Source: Evansella caseinilytica (GTDB lineage Bacteria > Bacillota > Bacilli > Bacillales > Salisediminibacteriaceae). Taken from it: a DNA stretch of 64,000 nucleotides. Under the pieces are notes generated by a model. The model had not been told where the DNA came from and did no database searches. It worked only from the letters and a program-made list of their open reading frames with translations. The stretch's first letter is position 1; every line of letters begins with the position of its first letter. The translations under genes and the position numbers were made by a program. Below are positions 53,676-62,892 of the stretch, piece by piece. Location of the stretch: assembly GCF_900107275.1 (NCBI RefSeq), contig NZ_FNPI01000004.1, positions 186,001 to 250,000 of the forward strand, in the 5' to 3' direction.

Positions 53676-54785
53676 TCAATATTTGGCAAGCCAGTGATCG
53701 CGGTGAATCGCTTCTGCGCAGGATGTGTTCCGCTGTTTTATAAAATCCGGACTGCCTTTGCCTTTTAAATCATTCAGGTCAGCCGACGAGAAATTGACTT
53801 GCCCTCGGCCGATGATGTTTCCTTCCATATCGGCAACATCAACGACAGCGCCAGCCGCAAACGTGCCGAACACCGCTTTGACGCCGACAGGCAGGAGGCT
53901 TTTGCCGTGCTGCATCACCGCGCGAGCCGCGCCGTCGTCGATCAACAGCTTTCCTTCAACGGGCGAGTGGAAAGCGAGCCACTGCTTTTTGTTATTCATC
54001 GCTTTTTGCTCAGGGTCGCCGATATACGTTCCATCTCCATTGCCGGATAAAATCTCCACAAGCTTGTTTTTTCCGCTGCCCGTCCCGATAAAAGTCGGCA
54101 CCCCTAAAGAGACAGCTGTTTTTGCCGCTTCGATTTTTGATTTCATCCCTCCGGTGCCTAATTTTCCTGCGCTGTCTGCATTCGCAAGCATTTCATCGGT
54201 GATTGTCCGCAGCGAATCATATTTTACAGCCTCCGGATTTTTCTTCGGGTTGTCGTTATACAAGCCATTGACATCGGTGAGAATGATTAAATAATGCGCA
54301 TGGACGAGGCCGCTGACGAGAGCGGATAACATGTCGTTATCACCGAACGTCAATTCGGCAATGGAAGTGGAATCATTTTCATTCACAATCGGAATGACAT
54401 TTCGCTTCAATAGCTCCTGCAGGGTAGCATAGGCATTGCTGTATTGCTCCTGACCGGAAAAATCGTTCCTTGTCAAAAGCAATTGGGCGACGACCAGCCC
54501 GTGCTGCTGAAAGGCTTCCGCATAGCCTTGCATCAATAATCCTTGCCCGACGGCAGCGGCAGCTTGCTTACCGGCAAGCGTTACTGGACGCGCCGGATAA
54601 CCGAGTTTTGTAAACCCAGCTGCAACCGCTCCGGAAGAAATGAGTACAACCTCATGTCCTTGTTTTTTCAGCTCTGCAATAGCAAGAACATGCTCTTCCA
54701 GCTTTTCTTTGCTCAGCCCGCCGCGGCGGTCGGTTAACGAGCTGCTGCCGATTTTTACTACAATCCGTTGTTTGTTCATAGCCAT
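53676..54785 (-). CDS. proB: glutamate 5-kinase
   Basis: First, feedback-inhibited step of proline synthesis, 369 residues. The amino-acid kinase domain ([53 protein letters not shown]) is followed by a C-terminal PUA domain ([20 protein letters not shown]). Start ATG 54785 or 54779 cannot be decided. Proline is both an amino acid and a compatible solute, which matches the ectoine genes. Confidence 0.97.
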   Translation of the reverse strand: MAMNKQRIVVKIGSSSLTDRRGGLSKEKLEEHVLAIAELKKQGHEVVLISSGAVAAGFTKLGYPARPVTLAGKQAAAAVGQGLLMQGYAEAFQQHGLVVAQLLLTRNDFSGQEQYSNAYATLQELLKRNVIPIVNENDSTSIAELTFGDNDMLSALVSGLVHAHYLIILTDVNGLYNDNPKKNPEAVKYDSLRTITDEMLANADSAGKLGTGGMKSKIEAAKTAVSLGVPTFIGTGSGKNKLVEILSGNGDGTYIGDPEQKAMNNKKQWLAFHSPVEGKLLIDDGAARAVMQHGKSLLPVGVKAVFGTFAAGAVVDVADMEGNIIGRGQVNFSSADLNDLKGKGSPDFIKQRNTSCAEAIHRDHWLAKY

Positions 54786-54867
54786 TCAACCTCACGATAC
54801 GAATTCTGGTTGCCGTTTCCCGGAAACAAACCGGGGCAGCGGTCGGGAAATTCCCTTTATCTGTCGC

Positions 54868-55090
54868 AAAAAAATAAAAAGCCTCCGTCCACTTAAGGAC
54901 GGAAGCATGTTCTCCGCGGTACCACCTTAGTTGGTATAACTTGGCGGTTATACCCTCTCCGAGCCGTTAACGCCGGCGATACGGTCAGATGAGACAGCTC
55001 ATGGGCAGGTTCAATAAGGCGCATATGATGGAATCTTTCAGCCGGTGAATTCCACTCTCTTTCATACCACTGCTTATTTACTATTCCCAA
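54868..55090 (-). promoter_or_regulatory. T-box riboswitch (tRNA-Pro) controlling proBA
   Basis: On the minus strand the conserved T-box core AAGGTGGTACCGCGGA is at about 54912-54927, followed by a terminator stem GCTTCCGTCC...GGACGGAGGC (54881-54906) and a T-rich run. Upstream, stem I sequences include AGAGAGTGGAA and a candidate specifier codon CCU (proline; 55007-55009, in GAACCTGCCC). Uncharged tRNA-Pro would stabilise the antiterminator and switch proBA on. Specifier assignment is inferred from position and from the genes controlled. Confidence 0.92.
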
Positions 55091-55314
55091 TCATTACTGT
55101 TGTCATATTATCCAGGTAAATTTTTTACCATTATCCAACACGTGCGGGACGATGTCAAGAGCTAATTGCAAAGATGGGGCAAAAATACCGGATCGATGTA
55201 AGACAGTCCTCTGGATGCTTGTACGGGAACGGGCGTACAGATGCTATAGGCTGTTCTTCCTGCGGCTTTATGCAGTATAATGGTCTGAAAAGCAGGAAAA
55301 CAGGGGTGAAACGA

Positions 55315-56616
55315 TTGACGGAAAATCAGAACTTTACGGCATTTTTTTATCAAAAGCTGATGAAAGATTACGATCACAGGAACGATCATTCTGGAGTAAG
55401 CGGCGAACGCCTTGCCAAGCGGCTGTCGCAGCTTTCGGAAATCGGGTTAACGACAGGCGGCGGCTCCTGCCGGATCGGTTTTTCCAATGAGGAGCTCCAG
55501 GCAAAGGAAATGGTGAAGGAGTGGATGGAAGGTGCCGGTTTAGAAGTACGAATGGATGGAGCCGGCAATTTGTTTGGCAGAATTCACGGAAAATATCCTG
55601 ACAAGGCAGCAGTATTGTCAGGCTCCCATTTGGACAGTGTTCCAAATGGCGGACATTTTGACGGTCCGCTCGGAGTCCTGGCAGCGCTGGAGGTAGCAGA
55701 GGCGTGGAAGGCTACAGATTACATCCCGGAGCGGCCGTATGAGGTGGTTGTTTTTACCGACGAGGAAGGTTCCCGCTTTAACAACGGCCTGTTAGGAAGC
55801 AGCGCAGTGGTTGGTGGGAATGATAAAGAAATCTTGCTGCAAACGGTGGACATGCATGGAAAAGCGTTTCAGGATGTCATTGAAGAAAATGGACTCACAT
55901 TGGAACAATTTTTCCAGTCGGAGCAGAAGCGGGAGGATATTGCTGCGTTTATAGAAGTGCATATTGAGCAGGGGAAGCGATTGGAAAAAGAAAATTTGCC
56001 TGTCGGCTTCGTGACAGGAATCGCCGGTCCATGCTGGCTGGAGCTGACCTTTACCGGGAAAGCGGGACATGCGGGAAATACTCCGATGGATGATAGATAT
56101 GATGCCCTGGTTGCAGCCGGTGATTTTGTCAGGCAAGTGGAAGCTTTGCCGTCTAACATCAGTCCGTCCGCTGTTGCCACCGTCGGTCAACTGAATGTCT
56201 TCCCGAACGGAGTTAACGTTATTCCCGGAAAAGTAACCTTGACCGTGGATATTCGTGATATTTTCCTCGAGACACGGGATCGCCTTGTGGCTGAAGTGCT
56301 GGCGCTGGCAAAAGCAGTAACGGAACCACGAAACATCCAGCTGCAGGTGGAGGAAAAGGTTCGCATTGAACCGGTGCCGATAAAAGCGGATATGCAGAGG
56401 AAAGCCCGGGCTGCCATTGAAAAGCAGGGAATAACGCCGTACGCTTTACCGAGCGGCGCCGGTCATGACGCGATGATCTTAGGACGTCATTTGCCAGTGG
56501 CGATGCTGTTTGTCCGTAGCAAAGACGGTGTCAGTCATCATCCGGCGGAATGGACGGATCTCAACGATTGCGTCATTGCGGTGCATACGTTAAAACAATT
56601 GCTGGAGGATCTTTGA
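55315..56616 (+). CDS. M20-family amidohydrolase (N-carbamoyl-L-amino acid hydrolase/allantoate deiminase-like)
   Basis: A 433-residue zinc-dependent hydrolase. Metal ligands: the histidine in SGSHLDSVPNGG, aspartate in GGHFDGPLGV, glutamates in FTDEEGSRF, histidine in VHIEQGKRLE and the C-terminal SHHPAEW. A dimerisation domain occupies about 210-330. Substrate, ureido compound or allantoate, cannot be chosen. TTG 55315 is preferred (AGGGGTG 6 nt upstream, TATAAT at about 55276); the frame is open back to 55174. Confidence 0.85.
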   Translation: MTENQNFTAFFYQKLMKDYDHRNDHSGVSGERLAKRLSQLSEIGLTTGGGSCRIGFSNEELQAKEMVKEWMEGAGLEVRMDGAGNLFGRIHGKYPDKAAVLSGSHLDSVPNGGHFDGPLGVLAALEVAEAWKATDYIPERPYEVVVFTDEEGSRFNNGLLGSSAVVGGNDKEILLQTVDMHGKAFQDVIEENGLTLEQFFQSEQKREDIAAFIEVHIEQGKRLEKENLPVGFVTGIAGPCWLELTFTGKAGHAGNTPMDDRYDALVAAGDFVRQVEALPSNISPSAVATVGQLNVFPNGVNVIPGKVTLTVDIRDIFLETRDRLVAEVLALAKAVTEPRNIQLQVEEKVRIEPVPIKADMQRKARAAIEKQGITPYALPSGAGHDAMILGRHLPVAMLFVRSKDGVSHHPAEWTDLNDCVIAVHTLKQLLEDL

Positions 56617-56699
56617 ACAAAAAAACGAGGTTCCAATCACAATGGACTGGCTCACAAGTATAATGTTATGTGACAATCCATAGAAAGTGTGGAGAGAAG

Positions 56700-57388
56700 A
56701 TGAAAGATAACTATGTTTTTTTATTTGGTGCAAATCCTTCATTAGAGGAACCTAATAAGGAATTTATTCGGTTGGCAGGGGGGGGAGGGAGGCAAGGATT
56801 GCTCTACTCATCTTAAATAGAGAAGGATGGCGAGAATACTTACCTAGATATACAGATGCTTGGAAGCGTATTGGTGTAGATAAGTATTCAGTCGTGTTAC
56901 CTGATGATGAAGGCTACTTGAACTATTCCGAGGTAACTTCAATACTTGAAGAATCAACTGGGATTTTTATTGGTGGTGGAGATACAGAAAAATATCATCA
57001 TTATTATGCTAATGAACCAATAAAGAGTTTAATAAAAGAGAAATACAATAGGGGTATACCAATAGGTGGATCATCAGCCGGAGCGTTAATTCTTCCTGAA
57101 ATATCATTGATTTCACCTAATGACACTAAGAATGGTGAGATGATTTCAAAAGATGGAATAGGATTGCTTAATGACATATTAATTGGCGTTCATTTCACAG
57201 AATGGAATAAGGAGAAAAATCTAGTGGCTGGAATGCTAAAACATAAAATAGCGCATGGTATCGGTATTGATGAAGAAGCATGTGCAGTTTTTAGAAATGG
57301 ACAGTTTGAAAATGCGTATGGTGAAGCAGTACATCATTTAAGGTTAACCGATATCGCAGAAGGAAAATACGAAAAAATATCTGACTAA
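56700..57388 (+). pseudogene. S51-type peptidase/class I glutamine-amidotransferase-like gene with a frameshift in a G8 tract
   Basis: ATG 56700 (GGAG 5 nt upstream) begins KDNYVFLFGANPSLEEPNKE and is followed in frame only to a run of eight Gs (56778-56785), after which it soon stops. The family sequence continues in another frame (ARIALLILNREGWREYLPRY) to 57388. One extra G would restore a 229-residue protein. The S51 catalytic serine is in IGGSSAGALI, with IGGGDTEKYH before it. The family includes dipeptidase E and cyanophycinase. A sequencing error or phase variation must be considered. Confidence 0.8.
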
Positions 57389-57390
57389 TA

Positions 57391-57690
57391 GTGTTTGTTC
57401 AAAAAGATCGTTTTTTATCTTTTTGAACAAACACGAAGCAACGAGCAGGGCTTCACTGAGATGCTGCAAGCTGTCTCATCGTGTCATCGCGGGCGATGGC
57501 ACTTGGATAAGCTTCCTCTGCTAGTATTGCGCTAAAGCCTATCCGTCGAGACAATTTGTAGTTTCGGGGATGCTCAAACCTCCATGGCTTTTTAGCTACC
57601 ACAAAGAATAGAAACTAGGGGAAACCTTAGTTTCCGTATAAAAGGGGTGTTTTTTCCTTTTTAAGACATCCCCCTAAAAAAACGACAACA
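57391..57690 (+). repeat. dispersed structured repeat, family A, diverged copy with inverted interior
   Basis: Perfect 18-bp arms GTGTTTGTTCAAAAAGAT (57391-57408) and its complement (57417-57434), then GAAGCAACGAGC and the (imperfect) GTCATCGCGGGCGATGGC palindrome. After CACTTGGAT the sequence switches to the reverse complement of the corresponding segment in copy 1 (GCTTCCTCTGCTAGTATTGC and ATCCGTCGAGACAA). A second head-like scrap is at about 57640-57672. The following 700 bp contain no convincing gene. Confidence 0.7.
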
Positions 57691-58067
57691 ACCGGATGGA
57701 AATTTGTCTTTTTTTGCGCTTGCCCAGGAAATTTTTTTATTATCTTTGTTAGTTCAAATAAGGCCGCTTTTTATCTTTATGAGGAAATTTAGAAAGTCCG
57801 GGAAACAGTCTTCTTTGCGTTGCTCATCGCTTCTCATGCACTTTTCAGTGTGCGGTCCGCTGCTCGCGTCGCAAACATCTTGCCCTGTTAAGTCCTTTGT
57901 GAATAAATACTATATGATGTTGGTTAATGGGCTCTATTTAATAGGCGAATGATGGAAGAAATGGATGATGAAGATATAAAAAATTAATAATTCCTTCACT
58001 AGAAATTTCACTGTGTTTAGCCAAAAGGCTTTTGACGTAAAGATTTCTACCTATCAAAAATCGAAAT

Positions 58068-58193
58068 ATGATAATGTTAAGAGGAGGTAGTGATACTGAA
58101 GAAAACTCATTAAAAAATATACTTTATGAATACGAGGATGCGATTTTCTGGTTTAAGAAGTTCCACTTAATTAAGGATACTAGAGGAAATTAG
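58068..58193 (+). CDS. possible small protein or gene remnant
   Basis: A 41-codon frame, MIMLRGGSDTEENSLKNILY to DTRGN, with protein-like composition. No convincing ribosome site and no family recognised; it could be the end of a deleted gene. Confidence 0.25.
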   Translation: MIMLRGGSDTEENSLKNILYEYEDAIFWFKKFHLIKDTRGN

Positions 58194-58429
58194 CCACCCG
58201 AAAAATTTTTAATCATTTATTAGGTAAATAGAATCATAGACTTTGGTCTTGTTTAACTTAATGAAAGGGGAGAATAAGTCAAAAAATAAACGTTTGAAAA
58301 GGAATAGATTAGAAATTTATGATCATTCCCCATATTTCATTTAGTGGGAGTATAAAGTTATTCTGTAATGCTAAAAGCAGTAATCTTTCAAGTAATTCTA
58401 CAAATTATATTGGATAGGAGATGTTTTTC

Positions 58430-58879
58430 ATGGAAACATACGAATTCAAAGGGTTCACTGGAACAGTTATTGTTACACCTAAAAAGGTCATTTTAAAGTA
58501 TAAGAGATTTCTTGGACCAGGCAAAGGAGAAAAAGAAATTAGAATTAAGTCTATTACTGGCATTCAACTGAAAAAACCAGGTTTTACAAACGGTTATATA
58601 CAATTTGTATACTCAGGTTCAAGTGAAGTAAAAGGAAAATCAGCATTTGATGCTGCAAATGACGAAAATACTATTATGATTAACAGTAAAAAACAGTATA
58701 ACAAATTCTTAAAGTGCAAGGAATTGATTGAACAATATCAAGATCAGATTGAGGACAGCGGAGGAATAAATCCAATATCGGCTGCTGACGAATTAAAAAA
58801 GTTAGCCGAACTTAAAGATGCTGGAATTCTTACTGAAGAAGAATTCAACGCAAAAAAGAAACAATTATTATGTATTTAG
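58430..58879 (+). CDS. SHOCT-domain protein with DUF4429-like N-terminus
   Basis: A 149-residue protein. The N-terminal part (about 5-95, FKGFTGTVIVTPKKVILKYK, then IRIKSITGIQLKKPG and GYIQFVYSGSSE) resembles a pleckstrin-like DUF4429 domain; the C-terminal 30 residues (LKKLAELKDAGILTEEEFNA) are a SHOCT helix pair. ATG 58430 is 9 nt after TAGGAG; an ATG at 58421 abuts that site. Function unknown. Such short proteins are common in mobile regions of Bacillales. Confidence 0.85.
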   Translation: METYEFKGFTGTVIVTPKKVILKYKRFLGPGKGEKEIRIKSITGIQLKKPGFTNGYIQFVYSGSSEVKGKSAFDAANDENTIMINSKKQYNKFLKCKELIEQYQDQIEDSGGINPISAADELKKLAELKDAGILTEEEFNAKKKQLLCI

Positions 58880-58880
58880 G

Positions 58881-58904
58881 AGCCCTGTTATATGGGCTTT
58901 TTTA
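58881..58904 (+). terminator. terminator of the SHOCT gene
   Basis: AGCCC (58881-58885) and GGGCT (58894-58898) with a run of Ts directly after the stop codon. Confidence 0.7.
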
Positions 58905-59067
58905 GTGTGGCGTGTCATAAAAACACCAGAATATCCATTGCATTTGTGATTGTTTTAACATAGGATAATCTTCGTTTGTTTTCTTAAACAAAATGAGAAA
59001 AAACGCTATTCCTTATGAACTGTGGTTAATCACTTGTCTGAAACAACAAAAAGTTGAATACACGCAG

Positions 59068-59190
59068 TTAAAGCTTTCCGTCCCTGTTCATTTCCTCAAT
59101 ATAATCATTTCCATACTCATAAATAAGGTTGTCCTCCCCGCTGCCGATAACAGTCCCCAAGCCGATTCCTAGGTACAGTATGACATAATG
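59068..59190 (-). pseudogene. 3' remnant of an unidentified gene
   Basis: On the minus strand an open stretch without an initial start codon reads YLGIGLGTVIGSGEDNLIYE to NRDGKL and a stop. Composition is convincing for a protein end, but the upstream frame is closed by a stop. Not recognised. Confidence 0.3.
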
Positions 59191-59415
59191 TCATGGTTTA
59201 ATCAGAAACGTTTCTTTTTTCATTCCTTTTTTCTTCGTCACTATTGCTGTCTGTATGAACCATGCTTGCAGCAAAAAAAGCCTCAGCAGTATGGCAGATT
59301 CCCGCCTCAGTCATCAGTTGAATGGAAGCGGTTACTTACAAAAAAGTTCGTTATGTTTTCTGACAAGTATGTTGTTTCAGAAAATTATAAAAGTATAATC
59401 GGACTTAACACAAGA

Positions 59416-59432
59416 TGTTAACTATATTTACA
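59416..59432 (+). promoter_or_regulatory. GlnR/TnrA box at the amt promoter
   Basis: TGTTAACTATATTTACA matches TGTNA-N7-TNACA exactly. A -10 TATAAT (59394-59399) with TTGTTT (59372-59377) lies just upstream, placing the box downstream of the transcription start, a position where GlnR/TnrA proteins repress. A GlnR-like regulator is encoded 3 kb downstream. Confidence 0.65.
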
Positions 59433-59449
59433 AGAAGGGGAGATCACTT

Positions 59450-60721
59450 ATGGATCCAATTTACTTAATGAACAATGTCTGGATTATCATTTGCTTCGCG
59501 CTTGTCCTGCTGATGCAAGGCGGATTTATTTTACTTGAAGCAGGATCAACAAGAATGAAAAATGCCGGGCATGTCGCCGGTAAAACGATTTTCACCGTCG
59601 GCGTCGCTTCCATTGTATTCTGGGCAGTGGGATATGGATTTATTTACGGCGAAGGAAATGCAATTATAGGCTTATCCGATTTCTTTTACGGGGATTTTGA
59701 CTCAGCAGTGGATGGTTTGGCAGGATCCGTAGACTTCATCTTCCAGTTGGCCTTCGCGGCTATCGCATTGACGATCGCTTTCGGCGGTTTTGCGGAGCGC
59801 GCGAAACTGACCGCTTACGTTTTCTTTGCGATTGCGTTTTCGGCAGTTGTCTATCCGATTGTTGCACACTGGATTTGGGGAGAAGGCGGCTGGCTCGGTG
59901 AATTAGGAAAGCAGGACTTTGCCGGATCGACAGTGGTCCATTTAACTGGTGCGATGGCGGCGCTGGCAGCGACAATCATATTAAAACCGCGTATCGGCAA
60001 ATACAACAAAGACGGTTCACCCAACGAGCTTGCCGGACATAACCAGGTGTACACCGCACTAGGAGTACTTGTTCTCTGGGTAGGCTGGTTTGGATTTAAC
60101 GCCGGTAGTACTCTCGGTGTAGACGATGCCTTCTTCGGCTTTGTTGCTCTTAACACACAGCTTGCGGCGGCAGCCGGAGCGATTGCGGCAATGTTCGTTG
60201 TCTGGGCTGTTTCCGGAAAAGCAGATATCCCGACAACGTTGAACGGTGCGCTTGCCGGTCTTGTTGCCATCACTGCTTCCTGCGCCTTTGTTGCACCATG
60301 GGCAGCGGTTCTTATCGGCGTCATCGGCGGTATTCTTGTATTCTTAAGCATGAAATTCTTTGAAAAACTGCAAATCGACGATCCGATTTTCGCTCTTTCC
60401 GTGCACGGTACCGCAGGGATTTGGGGAACGATTTCCACCGGCTTTTTCGCGACACCGGAGCTTGCTGAAATGAACGGCGGTGCCGCGGGATTATTTTACG
60501 GCGGCGGGTTTTCCCAATTAGGTGTGCAAATTATCGGAGTAGTGTCATCAGGTCTGTTTGCCTTTGTCATTTCCTTTGTTATTCTGAAAGTCATGGCTGC
60601 GGTCATGGGCGGGATCCGTGTTACAGAAGAAGAAGAGCTCGTCGGTTTAGACTTAAGTGAACACGGCAGCTACGGTTATCCTGAAAATATGCCGGCGGAT
60701 AATAAGACGACAAGTGCATAA
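59450..60721 (+). CDS. amt: ammonium transporter
   Basis: AmtB/NrgA-type channel of 423 residues with eleven predicted helices; no signal peptide. The twin-histidine pore residues are in VHLTGAMAALA and SVHGTAGIWG, and the family signature FNAGSTLGV is present. AAGGGGAG is 8 nt before the ATG. No glnB/nrgB gene follows, as would be usual; instead a DUF294-type gene and an exonuclease gene follow. Confidence 0.96.
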   Translation: MDPIYLMNNVWIIICFALVLLMQGGFILLEAGSTRMKNAGHVAGKTIFTVGVASIVFWAVGYGFIYGEGNAIIGLSDFFYGDFDSAVDGLAGSVDFIFQLAFAAIALTIAFGGFAERAKLTAYVFFAIAFSAVVYPIVAHWIWGEGGWLGELGKQDFAGSTVVHLTGAMAALAATIILKPRIGKYNKDGSPNELAGHNQVYTALGVLVLWVGWFGFNAGSTLGVDDAFFGFVALNTQLAAAAGAIAAMFVVWAVSGKADIPTTLNGALAGLVAITASCAFVAPWAAVLIGVIGGILVFLSMKFFEKLQIDDPIFALSVHGTAGIWGTISTGFFATPELAEMNGGAAGLFYGGGFSQLGVQIIGVVSSGLFAFVISFVILKVMAAVMGGIRVTEEEELVGLDLSEHGSYGYPENMPADNKTTSA

Positions 60722-60784
60722 TGAGTTATTATTGAAATACCGGTACTGCACGTTAGTCAATCTAAAGTGAAGAGACTGATTTCT

Positions 60785-61744
60785 ATGAAAAATTATCAGC
60801 ACTTGCTGCAATGGAGAAAAGAAAATAGCATTCGTGTTTCAACCAGGCATGAGGAGCTTAATCAATTCCATGATGCATTGATGAAAAAGATTGTTGAAAT
60901 GGCGATCAATGAAGTTGAAAGTGAGTTGGGATCTCCCCCTGCTCACTTTGCTTTCTTTCTTATGGGAAGCGCCGGCAGAAGGGAGCAGACCCTCATCAGC
61001 GATCAGGATCACGGAATCATCCATCAAGGAAGCGATGCGGACAACGGCTATTTTCTGCGGCTTGGCAAAGAAATTGCCGATGGTTTCGCGATCTGCGGCT
61101 ATCCTTATTGCGAAGGCAAAGTGATGGCTTCCAACCCTCTGTGGAACAAATCGCTGGAAGACTGGATCAAGCAGATTCATACATGGCTGGAGGAAGAAAG
61201 CTGGACATCGCTTCGTAATTTTACAATTTTTTTCGACTCAAGCGTACTGACAGGCTGCGAGAAGTTGTTAATGACCGTTAAGAAAACGATTTTTGAAAAC
61301 ATCGACGTTCACCCTGCGCTACTATTTCGGCTGACGGAGAACGTAAGAAATATCAAAAAGGGAATCAGCCCGATCGGTCGGTTTATCACCGAAAAATACG
61401 GCGAGAAGGCTGGGGCGATACACTTAAAGGAAGCAGCGTTTTTTCCGTACGTTAATTCCTTGCGCTTGCTTGCTCTGAAAGAGAAACTTACCGCGGCTGC
61501 CACGCTGGACAGGTTCGACAGCCTTTCCGACGATTACCGCCAGATAAAAGCGTATAAGCATGATTTCAGCAGTTTATTGTCACTAAGGTTAAAGCTGATG
61601 GCCGGAAGGAAGAGCGGGGAACATGCTCATTTAATAAAAATCAATTCGCTGACAAAGGAAGAAAAGCAAGAATTAAAACGGTTAATGAAACACGGCTACA
61701 AGCTTTTTGCTGAAACAATCGCAACAATAAGTAAAGGGGTATGA
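60785..61744 (+). CDS. DUF294-type nucleotidyltransferase-like signalling protein
   Basis: A 319-residue protein with a GlnD-like nucleotidyltransferase motif (FLMGSAGRREQTLISDQDHG, about 56-75) and a helical DUF294 C-terminal domain (IGRFITEKYGEKAGAIHLKE). It lacks the CBS or cyclic-nucleotide domains of longer family members. Start ATG 60785 or GTG 60767 is uncertain. Nucleotidylylation activity is unproven. Its place between amt and the exonuclease is reminiscent of conserved DUF294-DnaQ pairs. Confidence 0.82.
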   Translation: MKNYQHLLQWRKENSIRVSTRHEELNQFHDALMKKIVEMAINEVESELGSPPAHFAFFLMGSAGRREQTLISDQDHGIIHQGSDADNGYFLRLGKEIADGFAICGYPYCEGKVMASNPLWNKSLEDWIKQIHTWLEEESWTSLRNFTIFFDSSVLTGCEKLLMTVKKTIFENIDVHPALLFRLTENVRNIKKGISPIGRFITEKYGEKAGAIHLKEAAFFPYVNSLRLLALKEKLTAAATLDRFDSLSDDYRQIKAYKHDFSSLLSLRLKLMAGRKSGEHAHLIKINSLTKEEKQELKRLMKHGYKLFAETIATISKGV

Positions 61745-61751
61745 CGGTGTC

Positions 61752-62477
61752 ATGAATCCGATGATACAATTTTTAAAACAGCTGACCGGTAAAATGAATC
61801 CTAACTTATTTACATCGGTGATGAACAATACGAGCGGCGAAAAGCTGGCATATATAAGGCAGCTTCAGAGGGAAATGAAAAAGCAGGAAATATTGGAGAT
61901 TCCCTTTTCCGAGCTTCCGGTAGTTGTGTTTGACCTGGAAACGACAGGCTTTTACCCTTCCAAAGGCGACCGGATTTTATCCATCGGCGCGGTGAAAATG
62001 ACAGGTGAACATGTCCAGGAAGAAGAATCGTTCTATTCGCTTGTTCACAGCAATACAAAACCGGCATCTGAAATCGAACAGCTTACAGGAATCACTTTCG
62101 AACAATTGCAGGAAGCGCCGCCGCTGCATGATGTGCTCGCCGATTTCTTTGCATTTGTCCAGAGCAGTACACTCGTCGCCCATCATGCCAATCATGAACG
62201 GAACTTCATGCAGCAGGCAACATGGTCGGCGCTGAGAACACGGTTTGAACACCGGATCATCGACACTGCTTTTTTAACAAAAATCATTGGGCCTGTAAAA
62301 CAATTGATTACATTGGATGATTGTTGCGATTTTTTTGGCATTAAGATTACAAAAAGACATCACGCGTTGCATGATGCGGAGGCAACGGCGCAGTTGTGGG
62401 CGGAATTGCTCCGCCTGGTACAAAAGCACGGCTACGTTCACCTGAAAGATGCGTACACCCATCTTGCTAAATTATAA
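61752..62477 (+). CDS. DnaQ-like 3'-5' exonuclease
   Basis: A 241-residue DEDDh exonuclease. Exo I is VVFDLETTGFYPSKGDRILS, Exo II is VAHHANHERNFM, Exo III is HHALHDAEATAQLW. It is related to the DNA polymerase III epsilon subunit, but here it is paired with a DUF294 protein rather than a polymerase. 7 bp from the preceding gene, so co-transcribed. Role unknown; RNA or DNA end processing is possible. Confidence 0.9.
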   Translation: MNPMIQFLKQLTGKMNPNLFTSVMNNTSGEKLAYIRQLQREMKKQEILEIPFSELPVVVFDLETTGFYPSKGDRILSIGAVKMTGEHVQEEESFYSLVHSNTKPASEIEQLTGITFEQLQEAPPLHDVLADFFAFVQSSTLVAHHANHERNFMQQATWSALRTRFEHRIIDTAFLTKIIGPVKQLITLDDCCDFFGIKITKRHHALHDAEATAQLWAELLRLVQKHGYVHLKDAYTHLAKL

Positions 62478-62526
62478 GAGCAGCATAAGCAAGGATTATC
62501 ATTGTTTCAGTAAGGGGGAGGATGTC

Positions 62527-62892
62527 ATGCAGAACAATATTCCTCGTCATCTGGCGATATTTCCCATAAGCTTCGTGGAGGAAATAACTAATTTAACAGC
62601 GCGCCAAATTCGTTATTACGAGGAGCAGGATCTGATCCATCCGGTACGAAATAAAGGAAAACAACGAATTTTTTCACTGAATGATCTGGAACGGTTGCTG
62701 GAAATAAAATCGCTCATTGATCAGCGGGTGAACATCGCGGGAATCAAGGCGATTCTTTCCAGTAGGGAACAGGAGCAGAATGCGGTGGCGAAAGATGAAT
62801 TTGCACAAGCTTTTTCCAAAAAAGAACTGGAAGACATTGTCCATGGCGGAAGCATCGCGTTGAACAGCGCGTGTTCAAAAAGGAGGACATAA
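62527..62892 (+). CDS. glnR: GlnR-like MerR-family regulator, C-terminus replaced by repeat sequence
   Basis: A 121-residue protein. The winged-helix domain and dimerisation helix match GlnR (LTARQIRYYEEQDLIHPVRN, RIFSLNDLERLLEIKSLIDQ, VNIAGIKAIL). Bacillus GlnR ends with a roughly 20-residue inhibitory tail (RFQRG...FRQ...RFFH) that senses feedback-inhibited glutamine synthetase. Here the tail is absent and the last eight residues (SACSKRRT) are translated from the start of a family B repeat. GGGGAGG precedes ATG 62527. glnA is not adjacent. Loss of the tail could make the repressor constitutive; this is inference. Confidence 0.82.
   Translation: MQNNIPRHLAIFPISFVEEITNLTARQIRYYEEQDLIHPVRNKGKQRIFSLNDLERLLEIKSLIDQRVNIAGIKAILSSREQEQNAVAKDEFAQAFSKKELEDIVHGGSIALNSACSKRRT

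Noticed and set aside
57704-57952. 82-codon reading frame after the 57.4 kb repeat
   Set aside because: Biased composition, no ribosome site and no family resemblance.
59181-59193. Palindrome TGACATAATGTCA upstream of amt as an operator
   Set aside because: More than 250 bp from the amt start and inside a gene remnant; no second copy found.
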